Positions 8,862-19,975 of a stretch of DNA of 64,000 bases are shown here, piece after piece (position 1 is the stretch's first letter; every line of letters begins with the position of its first letter). Location: assembly GCF_900105255.1 (NCBI RefSeq), contig NZ_LT629763.1, positions 2,170,001 through 2,234,000 on the forward strand, given 5' to 3'. A program made the translations under genes and the position numbers. Source of the stretch: Halopseudomonas sabulinigri (GTDB lineage Bacteria > Pseudomonadota > Gammaproteobacteria > Pseudomonadales > Pseudomonadaceae). Under the pieces are notes generated by a model, which saw nothing but the letters and a program-made list of their open reading frames with translations, was not told where the DNA came from and searched no databases.

Positions 8862-8879
8862 TGTAAGCATTTGCTTACA
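8862..8879. promoter_or_regulatory. Perfect 18-bp palindrome between convergent genes
   Basis: TGTAAGCA, TT spacer, TGCTTACA: two exact 8-bp arms. The shape and size are those of a dimeric regulator site (TetR/GntR class), but it lies between two convergent genes, not before a start. Function unknown. Confidence 0.4.
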
Positions 8880-8887
8880 TTTAAGCT

Positions 8888-8910
8888 GCCCGGCTCAGAC
8901 TGAGCCGGGC
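8888..8910 (-). terminator. Hairpin after acyl-CoA dehydrogenase
   Basis: GCCCGGCTCA, loop GAC, TGAGCCGGGC: a perfect 10-bp stem starting 6 bp beyond the dehydrogenase stop on the minus strand. No good T-tract follows, so termination strength is uncertain. Confidence 0.6.
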
Positions 8911-8916
8911 GCTTGC

Positions 8917-10704
8917 TCAAAACTGCGACGCGTCCAGTTCGAACAGCGGCTCACTGCCGGCACGTACTGACTCGCTCAGCGAGTGGATACGCGGCAACAG
9001 ACGCTTGACGAAGAAACGCGCGGTGCCCAGCTTGGCACTGTAGAAACCGGTCTCATCCGCACCAATCTTGGCCAGGGCTACCTTAGCCATCTTCGCCCAC
9101 ATATAGGCATACGCGGTGTAGCCAAATACATGCAGGTACTCGACAGAGGCAGCGCCCACTTCGTTCGGATTGCTCTGGCTGCGCTCGATCACTTCCGCGG
9201 TCAGTGCCTCCAGGTTGCTCAGCGCCTTGCCCAGCGGCTGCACAAACTCGGCCAGCTCGTCGCCGCCGTTGTCTGCCACAAACCCACGCACCTCCTCGGC
9301 AAATACCTTGAAGAACGCGCCACCGTTAGCAACGGTTTTGCGGCCCATCAGGTCCAGCGCCTGAATGCCGTTGGTGCCTTCATAGATCTGCGCGATACGG
9401 GCGTCGCGCACCAGTTGCTCCTGCCCCCACTCACGGATGTAACCGTGGCCACCGAAGACCTGCTGGCCGTGCACACAGTTCTCGAAGCCAACGTCGGTGA
9501 AGAACGCCTTGGCGACCGGCGTCAGCAGGGCAACCAGGTCTTCACCTTTTTTCTTGGCCTCCGGCTCGTCAGCGTACTTGCTGATATCCAGTTGCATGCC
9601 CACGTAGGTAGAAAACGCGCGGCTACCTTCGGTCATCGCCTTGATGGTCAGCAGCATGCGCCGCACATCGGGGTGCACGATGATGGGATCGGCGGCCTTT
9701 TCGGGCTGCACGGCGCCGGTTGGTGCACGGCTCTGAATACGCTCGCGGGCGTAATCCACCGCGCTCTGGTAGGAGGCTTCAGAGCAACCGATGCCTTGAA
9801 TACCGATCGACAGGCGCTCGTAGTTCATCATGGTGAACATGGCGTTGAGGCCCTTGTTCACCTCACCCACCAAGTAGCCGCGCGCGGAATCAAAGTTCAT
9901 CACACAGGTGGCCGAGCCCTTGATGCCCATTTTGTGCTCAATCGAGCCACAGGTAACCGGGTTACGCTCACCCAGCGAGCCATCGTCGTTGACCAAGAAC
10001 TTGGGCACCAAAAACAGTGAAATCCCCTTGGGGCCAGCCGGCGCGTCGGGCAGTTTGGCCAGCACCAGGTGAATGATGTTCTCGGTCAGGTCGTGCTCAC
10101 CGCCGGTGATGAAGATCTTGGTACCGCTGACCAGATAGCTACCGTCGGCCTCAGGTACGGCCTTGGTGCGGATAATACCCAGATCGGTGCCGCAATGCGG
10201 CTCGGTCAAACACATGGTGCCGGACCAGACGCCCGCGTACATGTTGGGCAGATAGGCCTGCTTGAGCTCTTCACTGCCGTGAGCGTCCAGCGCGAGACAG
10301 CAGCCGGCGGTCAGCGCGGGATAAAGGGCGAAACTGTTGTTGGCGCCGTAGACCATTTCTTCAACCTGCACGCCCAGCGTCTTGGGCATGCCCAATCCGC
10401 CGTACTCGGGGTTGCCGCCCAGTCCAACCCAGCCGCCCTCGGCGTAGGTCTTGAAGGCTTCCTTGAAGCCCGCGGGCGTGGTGACCACAGTGTCGTTCCA
10501 CTGTGCGCCCTCTTCATCGCCACTGCGGTTCAGCGGTGCGATGGTATTGGAGGTGATCTTGCCGGCTTCTTCCAGCATCGCATCGGCGGTTTCCGCATCA
10601 ATGGCGCCATCCAGACCCGGCAGGCTCTGCCAGAGTGTATCGGCGTCGAATACCTCATTGAGTACGAAGCGGATGTCGCGCAGGGGGGCTTTGTAATCGG
10701 CCAT
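8917..10704 (-). CDS. Acyl-CoA dehydrogenase, large FadE type (first of two paralogues)
   Basis: 595 aa, about 200 residues longer than classical acyl-CoA dehydrogenases, with the extra C-terminal domain of the FadE1/FadE2 (PA0506/PA0508)/DmdC-like group. Visible features are MCLTEPHCGTDLG and the FAD-binding region VSGTKIFITGGEHD, the active-site segment IYEGTNGIQALDLMGRK with the catalytic Glu in YEG, and FGGHGYIREWGQEQ before it. It oxidises acyl-CoA thioesters to trans-2-enoyl-CoA in beta-oxidation, passing electrons to ETF. The paralogue at 10955-12745 is transcribed in the same direction; a hairpin separates the two genes. Chain-length preference cannot be read from sequence. Confidence 0.92.
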   Translation of the reverse strand: MADYKAPLRDIRFVLNEVFDADTLWQSLPGLDGAIDAETADAMLEEAGKITSNTIAPLNRSGDEEGAQWNDTVVTTPAGFKEAFKTYAEGGWVGLGGNPEYGGLGMPKTLGVQVEEMVYGANNSFALYPALTAGCCLALDAHGSEELKQAYLPNMYAGVWSGTMCLTEPHCGTDLGIIRTKAVPEADGSYLVSGTKIFITGGEHDLTENIIHLVLAKLPDAPAGPKGISLFLVPKFLVNDDGSLGERNPVTCGSIEHKMGIKGSATCVMNFDSARGYLVGEVNKGLNAMFTMMNYERLSIGIQGIGCSEASYQSAVDYARERIQSRAPTGAVQPEKAADPIIVHPDVRRMLLTIKAMTEGSRAFSTYVGMQLDISKYADEPEAKKKGEDLVALLTPVAKAFFTDVGFENCVHGQQVFGGHGYIREWGQEQLVRDARIAQIYEGTNGIQALDLMGRKTVANGGAFFKVFAEEVRGFVADNGGDELAEFVQPLGKALSNLEALTAEVIERSQSNPNEVGAASVEYLHVFGYTAYAYMWAKMAKVALAKIGADETGFYSAKLGTARFFVKRLLPRIHSLSESVRAGSEPLFELDASQF

Positions 10705-10905
10705 GAAAATCTCCTCATCAACAGGTGCGCCCGGACCATACCGGAACAGGATCGGGATTGTAGCGCGACAACGAAAAAACCTATAGCGTCTTTTTATGAC
10801 TTTTTAATGCTTATCAGTCACGCAAATGACGCAACGCCGTTCTGATTGATTCAGCATGGCAGGAATTACCCAATCTGCTCGCCCAGCCCCTACGAGCAGC
10901 CACAA

Positions 10906-10932
10906 AAAAGCCCCGAACCAGTCGGGGCTTTT
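10906..10932 (-). terminator. Terminator of second acyl-CoA dehydrogenase
   Basis: AAAAGCCCCGA, 5-nt loop, TCGGGGCTTTT; on the minus strand the stem is followed by further T's. It lies 22 bp after the stop at 10955. Confidence 0.85.
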
Positions 10933-10954
10933 CAGCTACTGCGTGCAGCTGTGC

Positions 10955-12745
10955 TTAGAACTGCTCGGCCGTCATTTCCATCAGGCTGTCGGCACCCGCA
11001 TCCAGCGCTTCTACGTGCGCCTGCGCACGCGGCAGCAGACGCTTGAAGTAGAAGTTCTGGGTAGCCAGTTTGGCCTTGTAGAAGTCTTCTTCCGAAGTGC
11101 CGGCATCCAGCTTCTGCTGAGCGACCATGGCCATCTTCAGCCACATAAAGGCATGGATGACGTAACCGGAGAACATCAGGAAGTCCATCGAGCTGGCGCC
11201 CACTTCTTCGCGGTTCTGCATGGCACGGCCAGCGATACGCTGTGTGATCTCGCCCCACTGCGCATTCAACTGGTTCAGCTTGGCCACTTCGGCGGAGAAC
11301 TGGCTGTTGCCTTCGTTGGCCTGACAGAACTTGTGAACCTGTTTGGTGAAGGCGGTCAACAGCTTGCCCTGGCTACCCAGAACTTTACGGCCCAGCAGGT
11401 CAAGCGCCTGAATACCGTTGGTGCCTTCATAAATAGGGGCAATGCGGCAGTCACGCATCTGTTGTTCCTGGCCCCACTCGCGAATGTAACCGTGGCCGCC
11501 AAACACCTGCATGCCCAGGCTGGTGGCTTCAAGACCGGTTTCAGTCATAAAGGCCTTGCAAATGGGCGTGAGGAAGGCCAACTGAGCTTCAGCACTGGCC
11601 CGCTCGTCTGCATCCTTGGCGTAATGCGCCTTATCCAGCAACTGGGCGGTGTAGTAAGTCAGCGCCCGGTTGCCTTCGTTAAAGGCTTTCATGGTCAACA
11701 GCATGCGGCGTACATCCGGGTGCACGATGATCGGATCAGCAGCCTTTTCAGGCGCCGCCGGGCCACTCAACGCACGCATCTGCAGACGGTCCTTGGCGTA
11801 AGCCAGAGCCGACTGGTAAGAGGCTTCACCGTGACACAGACCCTGCATACCGGTACCCAGGCGCGCGTGGTTCATCATGGTGAACATGCAGTTCAAACCT
11901 TTGTTGGCCTCGCCGATCAGGTAACCGGTGGCATCGTCAAAGTTCATTACGCAGGTGGCCGAGGCCTTGATACCCATCTTGTGCTCCAGCGAGCCACAGA
12001 TCAGGCTGTTGCGCTCGCCCTTTTCGCCGTTGGCGTCCAGCACGAACTTGGGCACGATGAACAGTGAGATACCCTTGGTGCCGGCAGGCGCGTCGGGCAG
12101 CTTGGCCAGCACCAGATGGACGATGTTCTCGGCCATGTCGTGCTCACCGCAGGAAATGAAGATCTTGGTGCCGGTAATCTTGTAACTGCCATCCGCTTCC
12201 GGCACGGCACGGGTCTTGATCAGGCCCAGGTCGGTACCGCAATGCGGCTCGGTCAGGCACATGGTGCCAGTCCATTCACCGGGGATCAGCTTGCTGAGGT
12301 ACTGGTCTTTCTGCTCCTGAGTACCGTGGGCACTGATAGCCGCGGAGCAGCCGTGCGACAGGCCAGGATACATGCTGAAGGCATAGTTCGCAGAGGCAAC
12401 CATTTCGCTGATAATCAAACCCAGCGAGAACGGCAAACCCTGACCGCCGTACTCTGCCGGCCCGGTCATAGAGCCCCAGCCGTTGTCCACATACTGGCGG
12501 TAGGCTTCCTTGAAACCCTGGGGCGTGGTCACCACACCGTTATCGATATGGCAGCCTTCTTCGTCGCCGGTGCGATTCAGGGGTGACAGCACATCGCGGG
12601 TGAACTTGGCGCCTTCTTCCAGAATGGCATTGACCAGATCCGGCGAGGCATCTTCCAGCCCATAAGCTTCATAGCCAGCGGCAAAGTCGAGCACTTCATC
12701 CATCACGAAGTGCATGTCACGCAAGGGGGCGTTGTATTCGGGCAT
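10955..12745 (-). CDS. Acyl-CoA dehydrogenase, large FadE type (second paralogue)
   Basis: 596 aa from ATG 12745, with GGAGA upstream. It begins MPEYNAPLRDMHFVMDEVLD, closely parallel to its downstream paralogue (MADYKAPLRDIRFVLNEVFD), and shares MCLTEPHCGTDLG, TKIFISCGEHD, FGGHGYIREWGQEQ and the catalytic YEGTNGIQALDLLGRK. Both copies therefore look catalytically intact. The pair resembles the tandem FadE1/FadE2 genes of P. aeruginosa, where recalled work assigns different chain-length preferences. A terminator between the two genes suggests separate transcription units. Confidence 0.92.
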   Translation of the reverse strand: MPEYNAPLRDMHFVMDEVLDFAAGYEAYGLEDASPDLVNAILEEGAKFTRDVLSPLNRTGDEEGCHIDNGVVTTPQGFKEAYRQYVDNGWGSMTGPAEYGGQGLPFSLGLIISEMVASANYAFSMYPGLSHGCSAAISAHGTQEQKDQYLSKLIPGEWTGTMCLTEPHCGTDLGLIKTRAVPEADGSYKITGTKIFISCGEHDMAENIVHLVLAKLPDAPAGTKGISLFIVPKFVLDANGEKGERNSLICGSLEHKMGIKASATCVMNFDDATGYLIGEANKGLNCMFTMMNHARLGTGMQGLCHGEASYQSALAYAKDRLQMRALSGPAAPEKAADPIIVHPDVRRMLLTMKAFNEGNRALTYYTAQLLDKAHYAKDADERASAEAQLAFLTPICKAFMTETGLEATSLGMQVFGGHGYIREWGQEQQMRDCRIAPIYEGTNGIQALDLLGRKVLGSQGKLLTAFTKQVHKFCQANEGNSQFSAEVAKLNQLNAQWGEITQRIAGRAMQNREEVGASSMDFLMFSGYVIHAFMWLKMAMVAQQKLDAGTSEEDFYKAKLATQNFYFKRLLPRAQAHVEALDAGADSLMEMTAEQF

Positions 12746-12805
12746 GTTGGCTCTCCAAGGGGCAGCCGGACCATACCGGCGGCAGCTATTCATACAGGTG
12801 TTTGA

Positions 12806-14389
<1,584 letters not shown>

Positions 14390-14405
14390 GGCAGGGCGAA
14401 GCGAG

Positions 14406-14446
14406 ACTGATTTTTATGCTTTTTTAGAATATAAAAATCAGTTTTT
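14406..14446 (+). terminator. AT-rich terminator after selO
   Basis: Perfect 12-bp arms ACTGATTTTTAT and ATAAAAATCAGT with a 13-nt loop, followed by TTTTT. Located 16 bp after the selO stop. Confidence 0.7.
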
Positions 14447-14539
14447 GTACTTGGACAAACCTAAAAATCCCTCTTAATGTGGCGCCCAGACGGGGTCCGA
14501 CAGTTGGAGCCCCATACCTCACACGAGATTCGGGTATCC

Positions 14540-16333
14540 ATGAGCTGGGATTCACTGCCATTGATCGGCGTTGCGCTGCTGTTGTGCTGGGTCTTCTACG
14601 CCTTCGCGCGGGAAAAATTCAGCCCGGATGTGGTGGTCGGCATTGCTGTAGCCATCCTGCTGGTCAGCCAGCTGCTATCGCCCAGCGACGTGCTCGGCGT
14701 GCTCTCCAACAGCGCGCCCATCACCATCGCCTGCATGTTCATCCTGTCCGCCGCGCTGGAACGTACCGGGTGCGTTGAAACGCTCGGTAACTGGCTGTCA
14801 CGCATGGGCGGCGGCAGCCCCTGGCGTACGTTGTTCAGCCTGATGATGACGGCGCTGCTGCTGTCGACCTTCATCAACAATACCCCGGTCGTCGCCATCC
14901 TCACGCCGGTAGCCATCGCCCTGGCCACCCAGGTCGGCAGCAAGCCGTCGAAGATGCTGATCCCGCTGTCCTACGCCACCATTCTGGGCGGCACCATGAC
15001 CATGATCGGTACCTCGACCAACATTCTGGTCGATGGCGTGGCCCGGCAGATGGGTATGGAGCCCTTCGGCATGTTCGACATCACCTTGCCTGGCGCCATA
15101 CTGGCACTGATCGGCATGGCGTTCATTCTCTTGATCGGCCATCGCCTGCTGCCGGAGCGCGAGAGCCTGTCGCGCCAGCTGCGCCCCGACCAGGCGCGCA
15201 CCTTCATGACCGAGCTGCTGGTACCGCATGATTCACCGGTCATCAACCAGACCATCAGCCAGGCGAACCTCAACGGCAACAGTGGCCTCAGCGTGCTGAA
15301 GATCTTTCGTGGCGACGACGAGCTGTCCACGCCACTGAACGACACCCTGCTGCGCGCCGGGGACCGCCTGGTGCTGCACACTACCATGCGCGACTTTGTC
15401 GAGCTGCGGCAGAACGGCCTGCTGGCTTTCAACCGCGAAGACAGCGCCAGTTTCGAGACCATCTCGACCCGCGACGTGATGCTGGCCGAGGCGATCGTGG
15501 GTCGCAACTCGCGTTACAGTCACCGCCCCATGCGCGATCTCAACCTGACCGCACGCTACGGCATTCACGTACTGGCGATTCACCGCCAGAACGAGAACAT
15601 TCAGGACAACCTGGATGAGTTTCAGCTGCAGTTTGGCGATGTGATGCTGGTGGAAGGCACCCCCGCACAGATCAAGAAATTCGCCGACAACGGCGAGCTG
15701 ATCAGCCTCAACTCGGTGCAGGAGCGCGCCTACCGCCGCGACAAGGCGCCAATTGCTATCGCCGCCGTGGTCGCCGTGATGGTACTGGCGGCGCTCAAGG
15801 TGATGCCCATCGAAGGCCTGGCAATGATTGCCGCAGCCCTGGTGGTCGCCACCGGCTGTCTCGACACCGAGGATGCTTACAAAGCGATCGACTGGCGCAT
15901 CCTTACGCTGATCTTCGGCATGTTGGCGATCAGCATCGCGATGAACAAGGTCGGCCTGGTAGACACTGTGGTCAGCCACGTGATGACGCTGTCGCCGCTG
16001 TTGGGGCCGCTGTTCATGCTGTCGTTCATCTATCTGATGACCTCGGTACTCACCGAGGTCATCAGTAACAATGCGGTCGCGGTGCTGGTGACGCCGATTG
16101 CCATTGGCGTGGCGCAGCAGCTCGGCGCCGATCCACGCCCCTTCGTAGTGGCAGTAATGTTTGCCGCCAGTGCCAGTTTCGCCACCCCGATCGGCTACCA
16201 GACCAACACCTTTGTTTACAGCGCCGGCGGCTACCGTTTCAGCGACTTTATGCGTATTGGGGTACCGCTCAACCTGCTCATGTGGGCCGCCGGAACCCTG
16301 ATAATCCCGCTGATCTGGCCGCTGTTCCCCTGA
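14540..16333 (+). CDS. SLC13/DASS-type permease with two RCK_C (TrkA-C) domains
   Basis: 597 aa from ATG 14540. Two hydrophobic halves flank a soluble middle. The N-terminal half has the family segments [19 protein letters not shown] and [19 protein letters not shown]; the C-terminal half has [19 protein letters not shown] and [25 protein letters not shown]. Residues of about 230-400 contain two TrkA-C-like domains ([40 protein letters not shown]) that usually sense ligands. Members transport anions such as sulfate, phosphate or dicarboxylates with sodium. Substrate unknown. It is flanked by terminators and looks monocistronic. Confidence 0.85.
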   Translation: MSWDSLPLIGVALLLCWVFYAFAREKFSPDVVVGIAVAILLVSQLLSPSDVLGVLSNSAPITIACMFILSAALERTGCVETLGNWLSRMGGGSPWRTLFSLMMTALLLSTFINNTPVVAILTPVAIALATQVGSKPSKMLIPLSYATILGGTMTMIGTSTNILVDGVARQMGMEPFGMFDITLPGAILALIGMAFILLIGHRLLPERESLSRQLRPDQARTFMTELLVPHDSPVINQTISQANLNGNSGLSVLKIFRGDDELSTPLNDTLLRAGDRLVLHTTMRDFVELRQNGLLAFNREDSASFETISTRDVMLAEAIVGRNSRYSHRPMRDLNLTARYGIHVLAIHRQNENIQDNLDEFQLQFGDVMLVEGTPAQIKKFADNGELISLNSVQERAYRRDKAPIAIAAVVAVMVLAALKVMPIEGLAMIAAALVVATGCLDTEDAYKAIDWRILTLIFGMLAISIAMNKVGLVDTVVSHVMTLSPLLGPLFMLSFIYLMTSVLTEVISNNAVAVLVTPIAIGVAQQLGADPRPFVVAVMFAASASFATPIGYQTNTFVYSAGGYRFSDFMRIGVPLNLLMWAAGTLIIPLIWPLFP

Positions 16334-16358
16334 AGCCAGGGATGGAGAAACGCAGCGC

Positions 16359-16392
16359 AACAAAAAAGGCACCCGCAGGTGCCTTTTTTGTT
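16359..16392. terminator. Bidirectional terminator between permease and parA
   Basis: AACAAAAAAGGCACC, loop CGCA, GGTGCCTTTTTTGTT. The long A and T flanks let it terminate both the permease and the convergent parA-like gene. Confidence 0.9.
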
Positions 16393-16405
16393 GGCCGTAC
16401 GATTA

Positions 16406-17173
16406 CTAAGCTTCGATATGGTCGTGCAACGCCATGAATTGCTGCGTCAGTTTGTGCCGACCATCAAGGAAGATCAGCGGCGTGGAAGCCTGGTGCGACT
16501 CACGCATGCGCACCGAACTATTGAGATAGACCGGCAGCACCGGCAAACCTTCCGCGATCAACTCATCGAGAATCTGCTGTGGCAAGGCGGCGCGCGGCTG
16601 AAACTGGTTAACCACAATGCCTTCTACCTGCAGATCCTCGTTGTGCTCTTCGCGCACATCCTCCAGCTCGGCCAGCAGACCGTAAAGTGCCTGGCGCGAG
16701 AAGGCATCGCAATCGAAGGGAATCAGTACGCGGTCGGCGGCTATCAGCGCGGACATGGTGTAAAAATTGAACGCCGGCGCGGTATCGATGTAGATACGCT
16801 CGTAACTGTCTTTCAGGTCCTTGAGCAGCTTGCGTAACTTCTGAATCTTGTAGCGCGACTCCAGCTTGTGCTGCAGGTCAGCCAGTTCCGGGCTACCCGG
16901 CATAAGCCAGAGGTTTTCAAACGGTGTTTCCACCACAAACTGCTCGGCCTTCTTGCCGAACAGGCTGCTGGACAACGTCTGCGAGAAAAACTCGGCGATC
17001 GTGGTATCGATATCGGCCATACCCTCGCCCAGCAGATAGTGGCTGGAGTTGGCCTGCGGATCCAGGTCGATCACCAGTGTCTTGTAGCCAGCTGCGGCAC
17101 TGACTGCAGCCAGGTTACAGGCAATACTGGATTTGCCGACCCCGCCCTTCTGGTTGAAAACCACCCTGCGCAT
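16406..17173 (-). CDS. ParA-family ATPase (orphan)
   Basis: 255 aa, ATG 17173 preceded by AAGGAGA. A deviant Walker A motif lies at the N-terminus (FNQKGGVGKSSIACNLA), then LVIDLDPQANSSHYLLG, RIYIDTAPAFNFYTMSALIAADRVLIPFDCD and a ParA-like C-terminus. ParA ATPases position chromosomes, plasmids or protein complexes using DNA-bound ATP dimers. No parB partner is adjacent, so this is an orphan of the kind found near hemE in pseudomonads, not the chromosomal parAB pair. The cargo is unknown. Confidence 0.88.
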   Translation of the reverse strand: MRRVVFNQKGGVGKSSIACNLAAVSAAAGYKTLVIDLDPQANSSHYLLGEGMADIDTTIAEFFSQTLSSSLFGKKAEQFVVETPFENLWLMPGSPELADLQHKLESRYKIQKLRKLLKDLKDSYERIYIDTAPAFNFYTMSALIAADRVLIPFDCDAFSRQALYGLLAELEDVREEHNEDLQVEGIVVNQFQPRAALPQQILDELIAEGLPVLPVYLNSSVRMRESHQASTPLIFLDGRHKLTQQFMALHDHIEA

Positions 17174-17251
17174 ACGCCTCTCCTTGTACCTGTAGCTGTT
17201 GGTAAGCAACCGACTGAGTATCGGGCCCGGCGCGAGGCCGGGCAAGCCTTG

Positions 17252-18334
17252 TCAGCCGACGATAGCAGTTGAATCGTGATAAATCGCTGACATCTCGTGC
17301 ACCGCTTCGATGAAAGCACCGGCGTGGGCAGGATCGACCTCGGGGGTGATACCGTGCCCCAGGTTGAAAACGTGACCACTGCCCTTGCCGTAACTGGCCA
17401 GGATACGCGCCACCTCGGCGCGAATGGCCGCCGGCTTGGCGTACAGCACTGTGGGGTCCATATTGCCCTGCAGCGCGACCTTGGCACCGACCCGCGAGCG
17501 CGCCACGCCGATATCCATGGTCCAGTCCAGGCCAAGGGCATCGGCACCGGCCTCGGCAATGCTTTCCAGCCACAGGCCACCGTTCTTGGTAAACAGAATG
17601 ACCGGCACCTTGCGGCCATCGTGCTCACGGATCAGCCCGGCAACGATCTTGCGCATATAGGCCAGCGAGAACTTCTGATAAGCATCGGCAGAAAGGTTGC
17701 CACCCCAGGTATCAAAGATCTGCACCGCTTGAGCGCCGGCCATGATCTGGCCGTTCAGGTAGCTGATCACCGAGTCGGCCAGCTTGTCGAGCAGCAAATG
17801 CATGGCTTCGGGCTGATCGTAGAGCATCGCCTTGGTCTTGCGAAAATCCTTGGAAGAACCACCCTCAACCATGTAGGTCGCCAGCGTCCAGGGGCTACCG
17901 GAGAAGCCGATCAAGGGCACACGACCATTCAGCTCACGGCGAATGGTACGCACGGCGCCCATGACGTAACCCAGGTCCTGTTCCGGGTCGGGCACGCTTA
18001 GCGCCTCGATGTCTGCCGCGGTGTTGACTACCTTGCGAAAGCGCGGGCCTTCGCCGGTTTCGAAATACAGCCCCTGGCCCATCGCGTCGGGAATAGTCAG
18101 GATGTCGGAGAACAGAATAGCCGCATCCAGCGGGTAGCGTTCGAGCGGCTGCAAGGTCACCTCACAGGCCATCTCAGGGTTAGTGCACAGCCCCATGAAG
18201 TCGCCGGCGCGCGCGCGCGAAGCGCGGTACTCAGGCAAATAGCGTCCGGCCTGACGCATCATCCATACCGGGGTGACATCAACCGGCTGGCGCTGCAAGG
18301 CACGAAGAAAGCGATCATTCTTGAGTTCAGTCAT
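17252..18334 (-). CDS. hemE: Uroporphyrinogen decarboxylase
   Basis: 360 aa, the usual family length. The N-terminal signature [11 protein letters not shown] is present, with [49 protein letters not shown] and [10 protein letters not shown]. The enzyme decarboxylates the four acetate side chains of uroporphyrinogen III to give coproporphyrinogen III in haem synthesis, in the cytoplasm. The ATG at 18334 has no clear Shine-Dalgarno (upstream is pyrimidine-rich CCCCTCCCC), which may mean low or regulated translation. It lies downstream of gltBD, separated by a terminator. Confidence 0.97.
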   Translation of the reverse strand: MTELKNDRFLRALQRQPVDVTPVWMMRQAGRYLPEYRASRARAGDFMGLCTNPEMACEVTLQPLERYPLDAAILFSDILTIPDAMGQGLYFETGEGPRFRKVVNTAADIEALSVPDPEQDLGYVMGAVRTIRRELNGRVPLIGFSGSPWTLATYMVEGGSSKDFRKTKAMLYDQPEAMHLLLDKLADSVISYLNGQIMAGAQAVQIFDTWGGNLSADAYQKFSLAYMRKIVAGLIREHDGRKVPVILFTKNGGLWLESIAEAGADALGLDWTMDIGVARSRVGAKVALQGNMDPTVLYAKPAAIRAEVARILASYGKGSGHVFNLGHGITPEVDPAHAGAFIEAVHEMSAIYHDSTAIVG

Positions 18335-18408
18335 GGGGAGGGGATTCCAGTTACCGGGTCAGCGGGCATTGTACCGGGAATGCCGACAAAGATCAGGCAC
18401 GCAGAAAC

Positions 18409-18438
18409 AACAAGGGCGCCCGCAGGCGCCCTTGTTTT
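18409..18438 (-). terminator. Terminator of gltBD
   Basis: AACAAGGGCGCC, loop CGCA, GGCGCCCTTGTT plus TT: a 12-bp perfect stem 17 bp beyond the gltD stop on the minus strand. Confidence 0.8.
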
Positions 18439-18454
18439 ACGTACCACAGAGCAA

Positions 18455-19882
<1,428 letters not shown>

Positions 19883-19932
19883 TCATCAGTGCAATGCCAC
19901 CCACAGGTGCGCGCTGCTGAATCTCTATCGCT

Positions 19933-19958
19933 GACCGGGCGGCAAAGCCTGCCCGGTC
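19933..19958 (-). promoter_or_regulatory. Hairpin in the gltB-gltD intergenic spacer
   Basis: GACCGGGC and GCCCGGTC, exact 8-bp arms with a 10-nt loop, lie between the gltB stop and the gltD start. There is no T-tract. It may stabilise the gltB message or tune the subunit ratio; role inferred. Confidence 0.35.
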
Positions 19959-19975
19959 GCTGCTGTCCCGTCTTG

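Noticed and set aside
8983..10020. A 345-codon open frame opposite the first large acyl-CoA dehydrogenase
   Set aside because: Antisense shadow; the dehydrogenase frame has all family motifs.
17225..17243. GC-rich hairpin between hemE and parA as terminator
   Set aside because: GCCCGGC/GCCGGGC forms a 7-bp stem but has no T-tract; too weak to list as a feature.
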